NCBI GenBank assembly: GCA_023405705.1
Contig: JAEXXR010000193.1
Coordinates: forward strand, 1 to 6,555
From: Actinomycetes bacterium
GTDB taxonomy: Bacteria; Actinomycetota; Thermoleophilia; Solirubrobacterales; Solirubrobacteraceae
DNA: 6,555 nt
Direction of reading: 5' to 3'
Each line of letters starts with the position of its first letter. Within the stretch, counting starts at the first letter, position 1. Below, in pieces: positions 5,021 to 6,555 of this stretch. A program made the position numbers and the translations under genes. The notes under the pieces are model-generated. The model did no database searches. It was not told the origin of the DNA and saw nothing but the letters and a program-made list of their open reading frames with translations.

Positions 5021-6555
5021 CTCCTCCCCGCCTCGCCGCAGTGCCGCGCCGAGCGTGTCGAGCAGGCGGGTGATGTCGAGCGGCTTGGTCAGGTAGGCCT
5101 CGATGCCGGCGCGCTCCAGGCGGGCGATCTGCGCGCTGGTCGCGTCGGCGGAGAGGATCACGATCGGGATCTTCGCGGTCCGCTCGTCGGCCCGCAACCG
5201 CCGCAGCACCTCGTCGCCTCTGATGTCGGGCAGGTCGAGGTCGAGCAGCACGACGTCCGGTCTGTGCTGGACGGCGAGGTCGAGCGCGAGCAGGCCCTGC
5301 ATCGCCGGTATCAGCTCGACCGAGCCGGCCCGCGCGAGGATCCGCTCGACCAGCTCGTAGTTCGACAGGTTGTCCTCGACGTACAGCACCCGCGCCGGCC
5401 CGAGCTGCCACCGCTCGGGCGCCACCGCCGGGCCGGGCGGCGCCTCGGCGTCCTGCGCGGGCCGCTCGACCGGCTCCAGCTCCAGGTAGAAGGTCGTCCC
5501 CTCCCCCGGCGCCGTGTGCTGGATCCCGATCGCGCCGTGCATCGCCTCCATCAGCGACTTCGAGAGCGACAGCCCCAGGCCCGTCCCCTCCGTCTCGGTG
5601 CGGTCGGCGGCGAGCCGCTCGAACGGCAGGAAGGCGCGGCTGACGTCCTCGGGTCCGAGTCCCGGGCCGGTGTCGGTCACGAGGCAGCGCAGCCGCGTCC
5701 CGCGCTCGGCGAAGGAGACGCGCACGATCCCCTCCTCGCGGTTGTACTTGACCGCGTTGGAGAGCAGGTTGAGCATCACCTGCTTGAGCCGCTGGAAGTC
5801 GGCCGAGACGTAGCGGTGCAGCCCGACGTGCATGTCGACCGACAGCTCGATCCCGCGCTCGCGCGCGAGCGGCCGCACCAGCTCCAGCGCCTCGTTGAGC
5901 GGCTCGCAGACGTGCACGGGCGTCAGCGCGATGTGCTGCGCGCCGGCCTCGATCCGCGTCACCTCCAGCACCTCGTTGATCAGCTGCAGCAGGTGGCGGC
6001 CGGCCTTCATGATCCGCTCGACCGACTGGCGCGGCTCGGCCTCCAGCGGCTCCAGCTCCAGCAGCTGGCCGAAGCCGAGGATCGCGTTCAGCGGCGTGCG
6101 CAGCTCGTGGCTCATGCGCGAGAGGAACTCCGACTTGGCGCGGTTGGCGCGCTCGGCCTCGTCGCGCGCCTCTCGCGCGGCCGCCTCGGCGCGGATCCGC
6201 TCGGTGATGTCGGTCGAGATGCCGGCGAGCGCGTACGGCTCGCCGTGGTCGTCGAGCAGCGGGAACTTGATCGACAGCCACGAGCCGCCGACGTCCTCGG
6301 CCGGCTCCTCGACCTCGATCGCCTCGCGCCGCTCCCACACGAGCCGGTCGTGCGCGACGTAGGCGTCGGCCGAGCTGGCCGGGTACAGCTCGTGGTCGGT
6401 GCGGCCGATCACCTGCTCGCGCACGAAGCCGAAGCGCCGCTCGAAGTGGCGGTTGACGAGCGTGTAGCGCCCCTCGCGGTCCTTCACGTAGATCAGCGCG
6501 GCGGAGTAGTCGATGATCCCCTCCAGCCGCCGGACCGCCTCGCGCAGCTCGCGCT
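5015..6555 (-). CDS. Hybrid sensor histidine kinase (PAS-HisKA-HATPase-REC), start outside window
   Basis: Partial gene; 512 codons are visible and the frame is open to the window edge. The GTG at 6487 is an internal valine of the PAS domain, because in-frame upstream sequence ([20 protein letters not shown]) continues the fold. Order, in visible numbering: helical linker 1-15; PAS/PAC about 12-120 ending in STDITER; helix 121-140; HisKA with phosphoacceptor H149 in SHELRTPLN; HATPase with N262/N266 (N box), DTGPGLG 294-300, the F box near 308-314 and GTGLGLS 323-329; a proline/alanine linker about 360-385; receiver 387-505 with E393/D394, phosphoacceptor D438 in LLDLDLPD and K490 in LTKPLD. 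No membrane segment or Hpt domain is visible, so signal input in this part is through a cytoplasmic PAS. It precedes the response regulator on the same strand and probably shares its transcript. The sensed signal is unknown. Confidence 0.95.
   Translation of the reverse strand, partial: RELREAVRRLEGIIDYSAALIYVKDREGRYTLVNRHFERRFGFVREQVIGRTDHELYPASSADAYVAHDRLVWERREAIEVEEPAEDVGGSWLSIKFPLLDDHGEPYALAGISTDITERIRAEAAAREARDEAERANRAKSEFLSRMSHELRTPLNAILGFGQLLELEPLEAEPRQSVERIMKAGRHLLQLINEVLEVTRIEAGAQHIALTPVHVCEPLNEALELVRPLARERGIELSVDMHVGLHRYVSADFQRLKQVMLNLLSNAVKYNREEGIVRVSFAERGTRLRCLVTDTGPGLGPEDVSRAFLPFERLAADRTETEGTGLGLSLSKSLMEAMHGAIGIQHTAPGEGTTFYLELEPVERPAQDAEAPPGPAVAPERWQLGPARVLYVEDNLSNYELVERILARAGSVELIPAMQGLLALDLAVQHRPDVVLLDLDLPDIRGDEVLRRLRADERTAKIPIVILSADATSAQIARLERAGIEAYLTKPLDITRLLDTLGAALRRGGEEP

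Noticed and set aside
4033..5073. 346-residue plus-strand open frame across regulator and repeat
   Set aside because: Antisense shadow; its repeated C-terminal part only reflects the tandem DNA repeat.
4881..6338. 485-residue minus-strand open frame overlapping the kinase
   Set aside because: It is the alternate frame of the kinase, which has all expected catalytic motifs. Only its last 45 codons, outside the kinase gene, are kept as a separate possibility.
6485..6487. GTG as start of the histidine kinase
   Set aside because: The codon lies inside the conserved PAS strand ([11 protein letters not shown]), and the frame continues upstream to the window edge with fitting helix sequence.

Overview
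The window is very GC-rich (I estimate above 70% by eye) and all four recognisable genes lie on the minus strand. The GC content, the GTG/TTG codons at start positions, GC-rich hairpins without a U-tract, and the protein families suggest a high-GC actinobacterium. A Thermoleophilia-type genome such as Conexibacter or Solirubrobacter is my guess from the overall look. It is not proven by any marker gene here.

Layout in the direction of transcription, from high to low coordinates: (1) 6555-5015, a hybrid sensor histidine kinase (PAS, HisKA, HATPase, C-terminal receiver) whose start lies outside the window; (2) 5018-4881, a possible 45-codon ORF made of two tandem repeats, which exactly bridges the kinase stop and the regulator start; (3) 4881-4243, a NarL/FixJ-type response regulator with a LuxR-type HTH; (4) 4242-3957, a 286-bp gap holding a hairpin just after the regulator, a 12-bp perfect inverted repeat, and a hairpin overlapping a strong G-quadruplex motif; (5) 3956-1833, hyuA, the ATP-binding subunit of a hydantoinase/oxoprolinase/acetone-carboxylase-type enzyme, starting at TTG; (6) 1836-73, hyuB, the partner subunit, coupled to hyuA by an ATGA overlap; (7) 72-1, a 14-bp perfect GC hairpin just after hyuB, probably a transcription end.

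HyuA and HyuB should form one ATP-dependent enzyme that activates an amide, lactam or ketone substrate by phosphorylation. The substrate cannot be read from sequence. The kinase and regulator form a two-component system upstream on the same strand, so control of hyuAB by this system is plausible but inferred only from position.

The genes are ordinary members of known families. The less ordinary signals are the leader of hyuA (G-quadruplex motif competing with a hairpin, plus a 12-bp dyad) and the repeat-built mini-ORF between kinase and regulator. I do not see a clearly new biological system.
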